From VXYK01 sp965221585 (lineage in GTDB: Bacteria > Actinomycetota > Acidimicrobiia > Acidimicrobiales > Aldehydirespiratoraceae): a stretch of DNA of 64,000 nucleotides. A program made the position numbers and the translations under genes. The notes under the pieces are model-generated. The model searched no databases. It was given only the letters and a program-made list of their open reading frames with translations, and had not been told where the DNA came from. Below are positions 8,721 through 16,878 of this stretch, piece by piece (the stretch's first letter is position 1; the number at the start of each line of letters is the position of its first letter). Location of the stretch: assembly GCA_965221585.1 (NCBI GenBank), contig OZ244898.1, positions 310,001 through 374,000 on the forward strand, given 5' to 3'.

Positions 8721-9607
8721 AACGAGCTGTTTCTGTTTGTGACCGAACCGCGGAGGGCTTGTTCGGTTGCAACCACCGCCAGGGCACGGACCTCGTCGAC
8801 ATGGGCGACGATCTCGCCTGTAGCGGCCGCGACGAAGGCATCACCGTCCGAACGCGTGTGGGGCGGAAAGACCGCGCGAGCCAAGCCGTCGTGAGCGCCC
8901 TGGGCGACTACCCGGCATTCAACGGGGTCGAGGCGGGCATTGGTGATGACCACGCCGATCACGGTGTTGTTGGCGTCGGCGAAGGCGTCACCACCGAAGG
9001 TCTTGGGCCAGTCGGCGAAGGTACCCTCGGCGATCTCGGCGGGCACTGTTCCGTCGTCAATATCGCCCGCAGCGTTGTTGGCCACCAGGGCTGTGACGAC
9101 CAACTCACCGTTGCGCGCGGTGAACATTCCGATCCCGCCTCTGGGCGGTTCGTCGGGTTGGCGCCACTTGCCGACGGTCGCTCCAGTGCCCGCGCCGACG
9201 GGGCCGGTCTCGGGGTCCTCGCTGCAGTTCGCCAGGGCCAGCGCGCCCTGTTCGGGTCCGGGCCGCACTGATGCGTCGCCAACACCGAGGTCGTAGAGGC
9301 TCATGGCCACGACGATCGGAACGTTGGTCGCCCTGGTTTCGAAGCCGCGGCCCTGTGCCTCCAGCGCAGCCACAACGCCATCAGCGGCCGCCAACCCGAA
9401 TGCCGAGCCCCCGCTCAGCACCACCGCATCCACATGAGTGACGGATCGAGTCGGGTCGAGCAGTTCGAATTCCCGCGTGGCAGGGGCACCGCCGCGGACT
9501 TCGCCCGAAGCTGTGGTCGAAGGAGGCAGCAGCACCACGGTGCAACCGGTGCGCGCCTGCGCGTCAGTCCAGTGCCCCACGGACACACCGAAAATCTCGA
9601 CTCTCAC
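8717..9607 (-). CDS. P1 (S58) family N-terminal-nucleophile peptidase, DmpA/NylC-like
   Basis: Product of 296 aa. It begins with the family signature FGVSVGHWTDAQARTGCTVV and has LSGGSAFGLAAADGV and GAGTGATVGKW. The sequence ANNTVIGVV (Asn214-Thr215) matches the self-cleavage site of NylC-type enzymes, where Thr becomes the N-terminal nucleophile. Known members are aminopeptidases, beta-peptidases and nylon-oligomer hydrolases, and the substrate here is unknown. It is the first gene of the tsaE-tsaB-rimI-tsaD run and overlaps tsaE by 4 bp, yet no link with t6A synthesis is known. Confidence 0.88.
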   Translation of the reverse strand: MRVEIFGVSVGHWTDAQARTGCTVVLLPPSTTASGEVRGGAPATREFELLDPTRSVTHVDAVVLSGGSAFGLAAADGVVAALEAQGRGFETRATNVPIVVAMSLYDLGVGDASVRPGPEQGALALANCSEDPETGPVGAGTGATVGKWRQPDEPPRGGIGMFTARNGELVVTALVANNAAGDIDDGTVPAEIAEGTFADWPKTFGGDAFADANNTVIGVVITNARLDPVECRVVAQGAHDGLARAVFPPHTRSDGDAFVAAATGEIVAHVDEVRALAVVATEQALRGSVTNRNSSL

Positions 9608-9671
9608 CCCCGAAAAACTACCTGGGTTGCGCTTGCCTGAACCCCCGCAGTCGATTTTCTGGAATCCATAG

Positions 9672-9699
9672 TTGCATTTACAGATATTTCATGTATTGT
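9672..9699 (+). promoter_or_regulatory. Predicted promoter for the two exported-protein genes
   Basis: In a locally AT-rich stretch, TTGCAT (9672-9677) and TATTGT (9694-9699) are 16 bp apart on the plus strand, upstream of the lipoprotein gene. The assignment rests on box similarity only. Confidence 0.45.
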
Positions 9700-9850
9700 C
9701 ATTTCTGCGGGACAACGACTTACAGGCGGGCAGAATGCTGCAGACTACGAACGGGAACAGAGGCGGACGTTCCCCAAGCGGTGCCGTTGCAGCCTCGGGC
9801 AAGTCGATACTGCGAACCGTTGGCGAAACGGTCGGCAGGAACGTCTCGAG

Positions 9851-9916
9851 TCGTGTCAGCGAAGCATCGGGCGGTTCGGTGCCTCGTGTCAGCGGAACCT
9901 CAGGCGGTTTGATGTT
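9851..9916 (+). repeat. Imperfect tandem duplication of 33 bp
   Basis: Two adjacent 33-bp units (9851-9883 and 9884-9916) share 25 of 33 bases, both starting TCGTGTCAGCG. The second unit runs into the proposed start codon of the lipoprotein gene. The unit is a multiple of three, so the frame would be kept if the region were translated. Confidence 0.6.
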
Positions 9917-10589
9917 GCGGTGTGTTGGTGGGATGTTGTGTGCTGTGCTCGTGGCCTCCGGCTGCAGCGACGACGGCAGTACTGCAGCGGAGTCGGTCAC
10001 GACCACATTCCCATCAACCACCGCAGCATCGATAAGCGACGCCGCTGCTGTCAGCACGCCGCCTCCGGTCGCGGAGCCCTCGGCACCCTCAACAGCCCCG
10101 CCGACGACACTCGCTGCGACACCTTCGACAATCCCGGCCACCGTCGCGGATCCGCTCAGCGAGGACGACCACGTCTTTGCAGCCGTCAGGCGATATTTCG
10201 AAGTGGTCGTTGAAGCCAACGATCCACCAGACCCGACCAGCACGCTCTTCGACGACGTGGCCACCCCCGACCGCGCAGACGCTCTGCGAGTCCGGGCGCA
10301 ACAGAACCTCGCCGCCCGCCGTGGAATTCGCTGGCCCGCGGATCGACAGCCTCTCATCCGCGCCCCTCATACGGTGTTGCGTCGCGACTCCATTGCGGTG
10401 GTCGACACCTGTGTGCGCGACAGCCTCGTGACCTACGACCTTGACAGCGACGCTGCGGTAAACAGCTCGGTCTCGTATTTCTGGGTGCAGCTGACGGTCA
10501 CCGACCACTTCGGGCCTCTGTTGGTGAGCCAGTACCGCAAGATCCAAGAGTTCGAATCGGAGGGGCCGTGTATCGATGCATATCAATAG
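9912..10589 (+). CDS. Putative lipoprotein with Thr/Pro/Ala linker, function unknown
   Basis: From the ATG at 9912 the product is 225 aa. It starts with a short signal peptide (MLRCVGGMLCAVLVASGC) whose lipobox Cys is residue 18, then an Ala/Ser/Thr/Pro-rich linker, then a globular domain from about residue 80 (DDHVFAAVRRYFEVVVEAND). The domain resembles small NTF2-like or SnoaL-like folds in length and pattern, but I do not recognise the family. An in-frame ATG at 9735 also has a plausible ribosome-binding site. It would put 59 extra residues before the signal peptide, so the later start is preferred. The gene overlaps the next one by 22 bp. Confidence 0.6.
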   Translation: MLRCVGGMLCAVLVASGCSDDGSTAAESVTTTFPSTTAASISDAAAVSTPPPVAEPSAPSTAPPTTLAATPSTIPATVADPLSEDDHVFAAVRRYFEVVVEANDPPDPTSTLFDDVATPDRADALRVRAQQNLAARRGIRWPADRQPLIRAPHTVLRRDSIAVVDTCVRDSLVTYDLDSDAAVNSSVSYFWVQLTVTDHFGPLLVSQYRKIQEFESEGPCIDAYQ

Positions 10590-11404
10590 CGGTCATCGTG
10601 GTATTGCTGTCGGGCACCGCAGCATCGGGCGACGGTCTTGACGGCACAGAGATTATCGAGACGCCCGGCGGCCTGGTGGTGACGGCAGGGGCGCCGGGGT
10701 CGTTGGCGCTCAGTTCGGAACCCGGCCGGCCCGGCAGCGGAACGACCGTCTACTGCAGTTGGTACCACTTCTCAGTCGAGTTCGGCGAGTACCTGTTCGA
10801 CCCGATCGGGGACTCCGTCTGGCCGCAGGCCGGCAGCACCTACCTGCTCAACTGTTGGACCGACAGTCCCCAGGTGTCGTATCCGGGATATCCCACGATC
10901 ACGCAGTACCGGGGGCCTGGAGAAGTATCGGGAGCGGCAGTCTCGAGTGCGGACGCCGCACTGTTCGCCATTGCTCATATCAACTTCGAACAGCCGGTCA
11001 TTCAACTCTCACCACCCAACCGACAGGTGGTCGGAGTTCCGACCTGGTTGGCGGTGACCAGTCGACTCAACTACGACCAGGTCTCGGCCAACGCCGGCCC
11101 CGTGTGGGCATCCGCGTGGGCGTCATTCAGCGACGTCAGCTGGGACTTGGGCAACGGTGCAAGCCGGGTATGCACCCAGGACGTCTCGCTGGTTTGGGAC
11201 CCGGCGAATCCACAGGCCCAGACCAGCCGCTGCTCCTACACCTACACGAACAGCGCCGGATCACCCTTCAACGTGAGGGCCACAGTTCGTTGGAACATCT
11301 GGCAAAGGACCAACAGCAATCCTGGGTGGCATCGCTGGGGCACGATCACTCGCTCGAGCACCGTCCCGGTTGCGGTAACCCAACTCCAGTCCTCGATCCG
11401 CTGA
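10568..11404 (+). CDS. Secreted protein with PKD-like region, function unknown
   Basis: Product of 278 aa. GTG start at 10568 with the strong ribosome-binding site GGAGGGG inside the end of the previous gene. A typical signal peptide (MYRCISIAVIVVLLSGTAASG) fits export. The middle section has AVTSRLNYDQVSANAG and SWDLGNGASRVCTQD, followed by a CSYTYTNSAG stretch. Together these resemble a PKD-type beta-sandwich, as in actinobacterial secreted proteins of unknown role. Cysteines at VYCSWYH, LLNCW, RVCTQ and SRCSYTY may form disulfides. It is translationally linked to the lipoprotein gene upstream, so the two may act together at the cell surface. Confidence 0.7.
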   Translation: MYRCISIAVIVVLLSGTAASGDGLDGTEIIETPGGLVVTAGAPGSLALSSEPGRPGSGTTVYCSWYHFSVEFGEYLFDPIGDSVWPQAGSTYLLNCWTDSPQVSYPGYPTITQYRGPGEVSGAAVSSADAALFAIAHINFEQPVIQLSPPNRQVVGVPTWLAVTSRLNYDQVSANAGPVWASAWASFSDVSWDLGNGASRVCTQDVSLVWDPANPQAQTSRCSYTYTNSAGSPFNVRATVRWNIWQRTNSNPGWHRWGTITRSSTVPVAVTQLQSSIR

Positions 11405-11438
11405 CCCGGCGACGCCGCGAGCCACGCCCGAGCAATTC

Positions 11439-12773
11439 TCAGCGAAGGTCGCGCAGAATCGAACCGATCGAGTCGGGAAGATCGCTGGCGATCAGGCCGT
11501 GACCCCCCAGACGGCCGGCGGCACCGTGGACATGGGCGGCGACCGTTGCGGCGTCGAAGGGATCTGAACCCTGGGCGAGCAGGGCGGCAACGAAACCAGC
11601 CAAGACATCGCCGGTTCCCGCGGTCGCCAGAGCCGACGTGCCTGAGGTGACGACCCGAATCCGGCCGTCCGGTGCGGCGACCACAGTGGACGGACCCTTG
11701 CGAATCAGCGTCACCTGATGCGACTGCGCGAACTCGCGGGTTCGCTCGAGTCGGTCGGGGCCACCATCGCCACCCAGTCGTAGCCATTCTCCGTCGTGGG
11801 GAGTCAAGATCGTCGGCGCGCGACGGATATCGAGCGCGGCTGCGACCTCGGCGGTCAACGCATCGCCATCGATCACCAGTGGCACCGCCACGTCGAGCAT
11901 TGCCCGAAGGCTCTCGGGGTCGTCATTGCCCAGGCCCGGACCCACGAGCACAGCCCGGACACGGTCATCGAGTCCGTCAAGAGCTTGGTCGGCCCAACCA
12001 ACGGTCGGGAGCGGCATCACGACAGCCTCGGTCGGCCCTTCGTCCCCGCGAGCGCCCGGCATCGCCAAGTGCACTATCCCGGCCCCAGCACGCTGTGCAG
12101 CTCGAGCAGCCATCCAAGCAGCTCCCGCCATACCGACGGAACCGCCGACGATGCGCAGACCCGAGCGCCACTTGTGGTCCTCGGCGGAGGGTTTCGGGAC
12201 AAGAGCCGCCACATCGGCATCCTCGACGGCGTGTCGCCAGCTCGGGCCCACGTTCAAGCCGATGTCGACCACCCGAACTTCACCGGCCAGCGAGCGGCCC
12301 GGTTCCAGTACATGTCCCGGCTTGAGCGCCGCGAACGTGACAGTCCTCTCGGCTTGAAGCGGCACACCCAAACGTTCACCCGTCAGGCCGTCGACCCCCG
12401 AGGGTATGTCGACGGCCAGAACCGGTTGCGCGTCGTGCACTGCCGGTGGCAGATAGCCACGCGACAGCCCGGTACCGAAGGCGGCATCGATCACCAAGTC
12501 AACGAGCTGAAGCGAATCCGGGGCATCGAGCGCGTCAACCACCGAGACGCGCACCCCGCGCCGAGCTAGATGTGCAGCCGCCACCCGGCCGTCCGCGCCG
12601 TTGTTGCCGGGCCCGGCAAGCACCGTCACGCGGCGCCCATAAACACCGCCCATCAAGTCGATCGCCTCGCGGGCGACATGACGGGCGGCTCTGTCGATCA
12701 AGACCTCGACCGGTTCGGGTGCAGCCTCGTCGATCGCAGCCATCTCATCGGGAGTGACAATCGGCAACATCAT
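11439..12773 (-). CDS. nnr: Bifunctional NAD(P)H-hydrate epimerase / dehydratase
   Basis: Product of 444 aa. The N-terminal YjeF_N epimerase domain (to about residue 200) has VLAGPGNNGADG and VDIPSGVDG. The C-terminal ADP-dependent dehydratase domain has ILTPHDGEWLRLGG and ATAGTGDVLAGFVAALLAQG. Together they repair hydrated NADH and NADPH. It follows acpS with overlapping stop and start (ATGATG). In many actinobacteria alanine racemase follows nnr. Here alr is absent from this place and the convergent secreted-protein genes follow instead. Confidence 0.93.
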   Translation of the reverse strand: MMLPIVTPDEMAAIDEAAPEPVEVLIDRAARHVAREAIDLMGGVYGRRVTVLAGPGNNGADGRVAAAHLARRGVRVSVVDALDAPDSLQLVDLVIDAAFGTGLSRGYLPPAVHDAQPVLAVDIPSGVDGLTGERLGVPLQAERTVTFAALKPGHVLEPGRSLAGEVRVVDIGLNVGPSWRHAVEDADVAALVPKPSAEDHKWRSGLRIVGGSVGMAGAAWMAARAAQRAGAGIVHLAMPGARGDEGPTEAVVMPLPTVGWADQALDGLDDRVRAVLVGPGLGNDDPESLRAMLDVAVPLVIDGDALTAEVAAALDIRRAPTILTPHDGEWLRLGGDGGPDRLERTREFAQSHQVTLIRKGPSTVVAAPDGRIRVVTSGTSALATAGTGDVLAGFVAALLAQGSDPFDAATVAAHVHGAAGRLGGHGLIASDLPDSIGSILRDLR

Positions 12774-13141
12774 TCGGCCAGGGCCACGACCACAGCCTGG
12801 GCAAGTTCGTCCGTATGGCTGAGCGTGACCGCGAAGCGGACCGCGCCGAAGGCCTCGGCCCGCTCCGAAGCGCCGTCATGCAAGCGCAGCTCGGGACGGC
12901 CGTCTTCATGGTGAAGCACTTCGATGTCTCGCATCTTCATCGCACCGATTCCACAGCCCATCGACTTCAGAGTCGCCTCCTTGGCCGCGAAACGAGCGGC
13001 CAGTCGTGGCACGGGGTCACCCGCCTGGTTCGCGTAAGCTACCTCGGCCGCGCGGAACAGGCGGTCGATCAACCCCGGCGTCCGCTGCAATACGTCGCGG
13101 AAGCGGTCGATATCGACAAGGTCGGTTCCGATGCCGAGCAC
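12770..13141 (-). CDS. acpS: Holo-[acyl-carrier-protein] synthase
   Basis: Product of 123 aa, normal length. Has GIGTDLVDIDRF (Mg-binding Asp) and ARFAAKEATLKSMG (catalytic Glu). Transfers phosphopantetheine from CoA to the apo acyl carrier protein. Overlaps nnr by 4 bp. The 154 bp separating it from the GlmS-like gene holds no further gene that I can see. Confidence 0.95.
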   Translation of the reverse strand: MLGIGTDLVDIDRFRDVLQRTPGLIDRLFRAAEVAYANQAGDPVPRLAARFAAKEATLKSMGCGIGAMKMRDIEVLHHEDGRPELRLHDGASERAEAFGAVRFAVTLSHTDELAQAVVVALAE

Positions 13142-13295
13142 ATGTTCAGGCTACCGGCCCCTAGAGGCCGAGCGAATTGATCCCGCACAGGGTCACGTCG
13201 AACGAGGCCGTGGCCCGAGCGGCCCGTGAACGGAGTGAACAAGAGCGGGAAACAAAGGGTCGCGGCGTCCGAAGAGCCGGTTCCCCGCTCCGCCC

Positions 13296-16200
13296 CTACT
13301 TGGTCGTCCGCCACCGGTCGGCCAGCACGTTGATCGGCAGGGTCAGCAGGTCGGCGACATTCTCGGTGGCGAGAAGATCCTCACGGAACACCTCCTCGGT
13401 CTCCACCACCGCGTCGTACAGGGCCGAATAGCGGTTGCGGTAGCCGCGCAACACGCCTCGAGCCGCGGCCGCGGTGAGAGACTCGGCGAAGCGCACATGC
13501 AGCAGCGTGAGGCCCGTCGTCACGTTGTCCTTCAGCTCAGGAATGATGATCACGCAGCGGTCGTCGGCGCGTCCTCTGGCCACGAACACCCGGCGCTCGA
13601 GCGCGACCTGGTGCTTGGTCCCCCGAAGTCTCGGGAACCGGTCGGTGCGTGACACGATGCGGCGCGAGATGCCACCCCGGTCCACGATCACCACCGTCGC
13701 CTCGCCGGTCCCGTCGGCGGCCAGGCCCTCCACTCGGTAGCGGGTATATCCCAGGACTTCATCGACCGCCGGGTCGAGATCGGCCAGAGTGCGCAACGAG
13801 GCGTAGCTGAGCCGGTCGCGGGGAGCGCCCGCTTCCAGAGCGGCGAAGGCCAGCGGCACCTCCAGCAGAGTCTCATCCGAGCGGGAGATGCCGACCGTCA
13901 CGGTCTTTGCTTGGTGCTTGATCGCATCTATCGGCCTCGTCAACTCGTCGATTCCGACGCAGAGGGCGGCGGCGAGGTCATCAAGGATCACCGCAGGCGT
14001 ACCAACCTTGCCGTACTCGATCTGATAGGCCTCGAGGGGCGATGAGCCCAACGCGAAGCGGAACAGTGAAGCCAGCTTGACCGCGGTCGCCGCTTCGAGG
14101 TGACCGTTGTAGTCACCGGTGCGAATCCCGTCGAAGAAGGCAGCCGCGGACCTGGCCAGCACCGGCTCGACCCACTCCAAGGCCTGTTCGCCGTTGAGAT
14201 CGCGACGAGCGGCGGCCTGCTCAATGGCGCTGTGGGCCTCTCGCAGAGGTTGCGCCTGAGCATCGATCGCCAGAGCCGCCTCGTAGCCGAACAGGTGCCC
14301 GGCAACGGTGGACAGAATGAACCCCAGCCGGCTGTCGATCGCAGGGACCGGGAGCACCGCCAGAGCGGTATCGAAGCGACCTTCGCCCTCATCGGCGATA
14401 ACCACCGGCGCTGCCTTGTGGGCCCTGAAAATTCCCACTTCTTTGGCGACATCGTCAGCGGTCGAACCTGACAACCCGGCCGCACACACGATGATCAGAG
14501 GCTCCGCGGAGAGATCAATGTGCTTCTTGTCCTCGGTCGAGTCAGCGGACATCGACTTGTAGCAGAGTTCAGAGAGCTTGATCCGTATCTCGTTTGCGGC
14601 GATGCGGTTGGCTCCATTGCCAACCAGCGCCCAATAGCGGCGACTCGGAGCGAACTGGCGGGCAGCCTCGCCGATCATGTCGCGGCGAGCCAGAACGTTC
14701 TCCATCGCCTCGGGCACGTCGTGAACGGCGTTCAGCAGCGAGCGGCGGTCTTCGGCACCGTCGATGCCCTGCAACTCGTCGGCTATTGAGATGGCCAACA
14801 GCAGGCCCGCGGCGATCTGGGAATAGAAGGCCTTGGTGGAGGCGACGCTCATCTCCACGTCCCGGCCGTCGGAGGTATAGAGCACTCCGTCGGCGCGATC
14901 GGTCAGGTCGCTGCCTCGCCTGTTGACAATGGCGATCACATGAGCGCCACGATTGCGCACGATATCGACGGTGCGGTTGGTGTCGGTGGTGGTACCCGAC
15001 TGGCTGATCGCGACGACAAGCGTGTCGGACATGTCCGGGCGCACCGCGAACCCCGAGAGTTCCGTTGCCAGCATCGCTTCGCTGGCTATCCGAGGCTGCC
15101 GGACCAGAGAATCGAGGGTTGCCGCGAGGCTCTGGCCGGCCACTGCAGCGGTGCCCTGACCGACGATCAGGACCCGGTTGATGGACCCGTCGCGCAAACC
15201 CCGGCGAACCTTCTCCGGGAAGATCTCCTGACCGAGCGATACCCTCGGACCGCCGTCGCCGTCCACGATCCTGCCCCTCAAAGTCTTGCGGAAGGACCAG
15301 GGGGCCTCGTTGAGCTCCTTGAGCAGGTAGTGGGGGTTGTCGCCACGGTCGATGTCGCGAGTTGTGATCTCGGCGGTGAAGACGTCGTCGCCGGTGACCG
15401 GCATGTCGGTGCCGTCGTAGGCTCGGCGCAGCATGCCCGCGACCGTGCCGGCCTGTTGGCTGTCGAGTTCGATGATCTGACCTCGGCCAGCATTGGGATT
15501 GTCGGGATTTCCCGCGGTCTCTCCGTCCATCCGCACGTAGTCAGCTGTTTCCTCAACGACCCCGTAAGGCTCGCTGGCAACAATGTAGGCATCCTCAGCC
15601 AAGCCCACATAGAGCGCTTGTCCGCTGCCGCGCAGAGCCAACTGCAGACGGTGCGGTGCCGTGGCCGTGCTCGCGGCGATCGCCACCGACCCTTCGAAGG
15701 TTGCCACTGTGCGGCGGAACGCCTCGGCGGAACTGTGCCCCTCCGCCAACCGCCGGCTCATCAGAGAAGGGATGACCTTGGCGTCGGTGGTGATCGCCTC
15801 CTGAATGTCGACGCCCTCGTCACCGATGAGGTCGGCGAAGTTGTCGACGTCGCCGTTGAGCGCACCCACGACGTAGGGACCGACCGATGAGACCAGCTCG
15901 CTGTTGAGAGGATGAGCGTTGGGCTCAGAGATGATGCCGACCGATGCCCACCTGGTGTGGGCCAACACGACAGCTTGAGCCGTGTCGCTGGCCAGCGCAG
16001 CCGCTAAGAGTTCGTCTTGGACCAACGCGGACCGCAGGGCGGCGGTGTTGTCGCCGAGCTCGCCGATCTCGCAAGCCACCTTGTGAACCACGCTCAACAG
16101 TCCGTCGACCACCCGCACGCTGCCCGAGCCGAAGTTCTGGTCACTGCTGCGGCGAGCGATCTCGGCGGCAACCGCGGGGTCGTCCAGGTTCAGTGCGTGG

Positions 16201-16742
16201 TCGCTGATCAGCAGATGAATCCCTGCGGAGTCACGACCCCGTACTTCGAGACGATCAAGAGCCCCAAGAGCCTGATGAACCGACAGGAACGTTTCGAGCG
16301 CGCCGAGCGTCGTCGCGTTGTTGGCCAGTTCGGCGACGCTGTCGGCAGCCCGGAGTCGGTCCCGGGTGATCGCCCAGAGAGCATCGCGGATGAGGTTGAG
16401 CTCGTGGTTGCGCTGCTCCAGATCAGCGGTGTCCAGCGTCGAGGACGACTCCAGCGTTGCTTCGATCGTCTGGATCGTGGCGAGAATCTGATCGCAGCGG
16501 TGCGCCAGGATTCCCGCCGCAGATCGGTCGCCCAGGAGCAGCCTGAGACCGGGAACACCACGCAATCGTGCATCGATGCTGCTCAACTGGTCGGCGGCCT
16601 CGCGAAGGACGAAGCACGCAGCGTCGTCGTCGCCGAGATCCGAAAGGGAATGCTGCAGAGCGGCAAGAGGTTCGAGGATGTCGTCTCTGTGTGGGGTCGG
16701 TCGGCTCGACTGTCGCCGGACGATTGCGATGATCCCGCACAT
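13296..16742 (-). CDS. glmS: Giant glutamine-fructose-6-phosphate aminotransferase (GlmS) with insertions and C-terminal extension
   Basis: Product of 1148 aa, against about 610 for normal GlmS. The glutaminase parts are present: Cys2 nucleophile (MCGIIAIV), VRGRDSAG (168-174), HTRWASVG (262-269), NAHP (275-278), Asn296-Gly297 and Asp320. The isomerase parts are a first SIS domain (about 520-660, with GQGTAAVAG and ISQSGTTTDT) and a second (about 700-830). By manual alignment to E. coli GlmS, Lys722, Glu725, His741 and Lys946 match catalytic Lys485, Glu488, His504 and Lys603. Extra sequence occurs at about 20-155 (helical), 180-255 and 835-935, plus an unrecognised 198-residue C-terminal region (951-1148). 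It sits next to glmM, where actinobacteria carry glmS, so it is probably the cell's GlmS, making glucosamine-6-phosphate for peptidoglycan. It could instead be a divergent paralogue. Confidence 0.85.
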   Translation of the reverse strand: MCGIIAIVRRQSSRPTPHRDDILEPLAALQHSLSDLGDDDAACFVLREAADQLSSIDARLRGVPGLRLLLGDRSAAGILAHRCDQILATIQTIEATLESSSTLDTADLEQRNHELNLIRDALWAITRDRLRAADSVAELANNATTLGALETFLSVHQALGALDRLEVRGRDSAGIHLLISDHALNLDDPAVAAEIARRSSDQNFGSGSVRVVDGLLSVVHKVACEIGELGDNTAALRSALVQDELLAAALASDTAQAVVLAHTRWASVGIISEPNAHPLNSELVSSVGPYVVGALNGDVDNFADLIGDEGVDIQEAITTDAKVIPSLMSRRLAEGHSSAEAFRRTVATFEGSVAIAASTATAPHRLQLALRGSGQALYVGLAEDAYIVASEPYGVVEETADYVRMDGETAGNPDNPNAGRGQIIELDSQQAGTVAGMLRRAYDGTDMPVTGDDVFTAEITTRDIDRGDNPHYLLKELNEAPWSFRKTLRGRIVDGDGGPRVSLGQEIFPEKVRRGLRDGSINRVLIVGQGTAAVAGQSLAATLDSLVRQPRIASEAMLATELSGFAVRPDMSDTLVVAISQSGTTTDTNRTVDIVRNRGAHVIAIVNRRGSDLTDRADGVLYTSDGRDVEMSVASTKAFYSQIAAGLLLAISIADELQGIDGAEDRRSLLNAVHDVPEAMENVLARRDMIGEAARQFAPSRRYWALVGNGANRIAANEIRIKLSELCYKSMSADSTEDKKHIDLSAEPLIIVCAAGLSGSTADDVAKEVGIFRAHKAAPVVIADEGEGRFDTALAVLPVPAIDSRLGFILSTVAGHLFGYEAALAIDAQAQPLREAHSAIEQAAARRDLNGEQALEWVEPVLARSAAAFFDGIRTGDYNGHLEAATAVKLASLFRFALGSSPLEAYQIEYGKVGTPAVILDDLAAALCVGIDELTRPIDAIKHQAKTVTVGISRSDETLLEVPLAFAALEAGAPRDRLSYASLRTLADLDPAVDEVLGYTRYRVEGLAADGTGEATVVIVDRGGISRRIVSRTDRFPRLRGTKHQVALERRVFVARGRADDRCVIIIPELKDNVTTGLTLLHVRFAESLTAAAARGVLRGYRNRYSALYDAVVETEEVFREDLLATENVADLLTLPINVLADRWRTTK

Positions 16743-16878
16743 GGGTCCTCCGATACGGGGCCGGGCGATCTTCTCGAGGCTTTGGGGCCCGAACTCTCAG
16801 ACAGTCTAGGGGGCGAGCGCGACGGGCGATAACCGTCTGGGGATCGGTACGTGCGATCAGCGGCGAACCGGTCCGCGG

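Noticed and set aside
9672..9734. TTG at 9672 as the start of the lipoprotein gene
   Set aside because: It coincides with a promoter-like -35 box, has no ribosome-binding site, and would put about 80 residues before the signal peptide.
16743..16878. A glmS ribozyme upstream of the GlmS-like gene
   Set aside because: The 136-bp gap shows none of the recognisable conserved core pieces of the ribozyme by eye, and the ribozyme is mainly known from Firmicutes.
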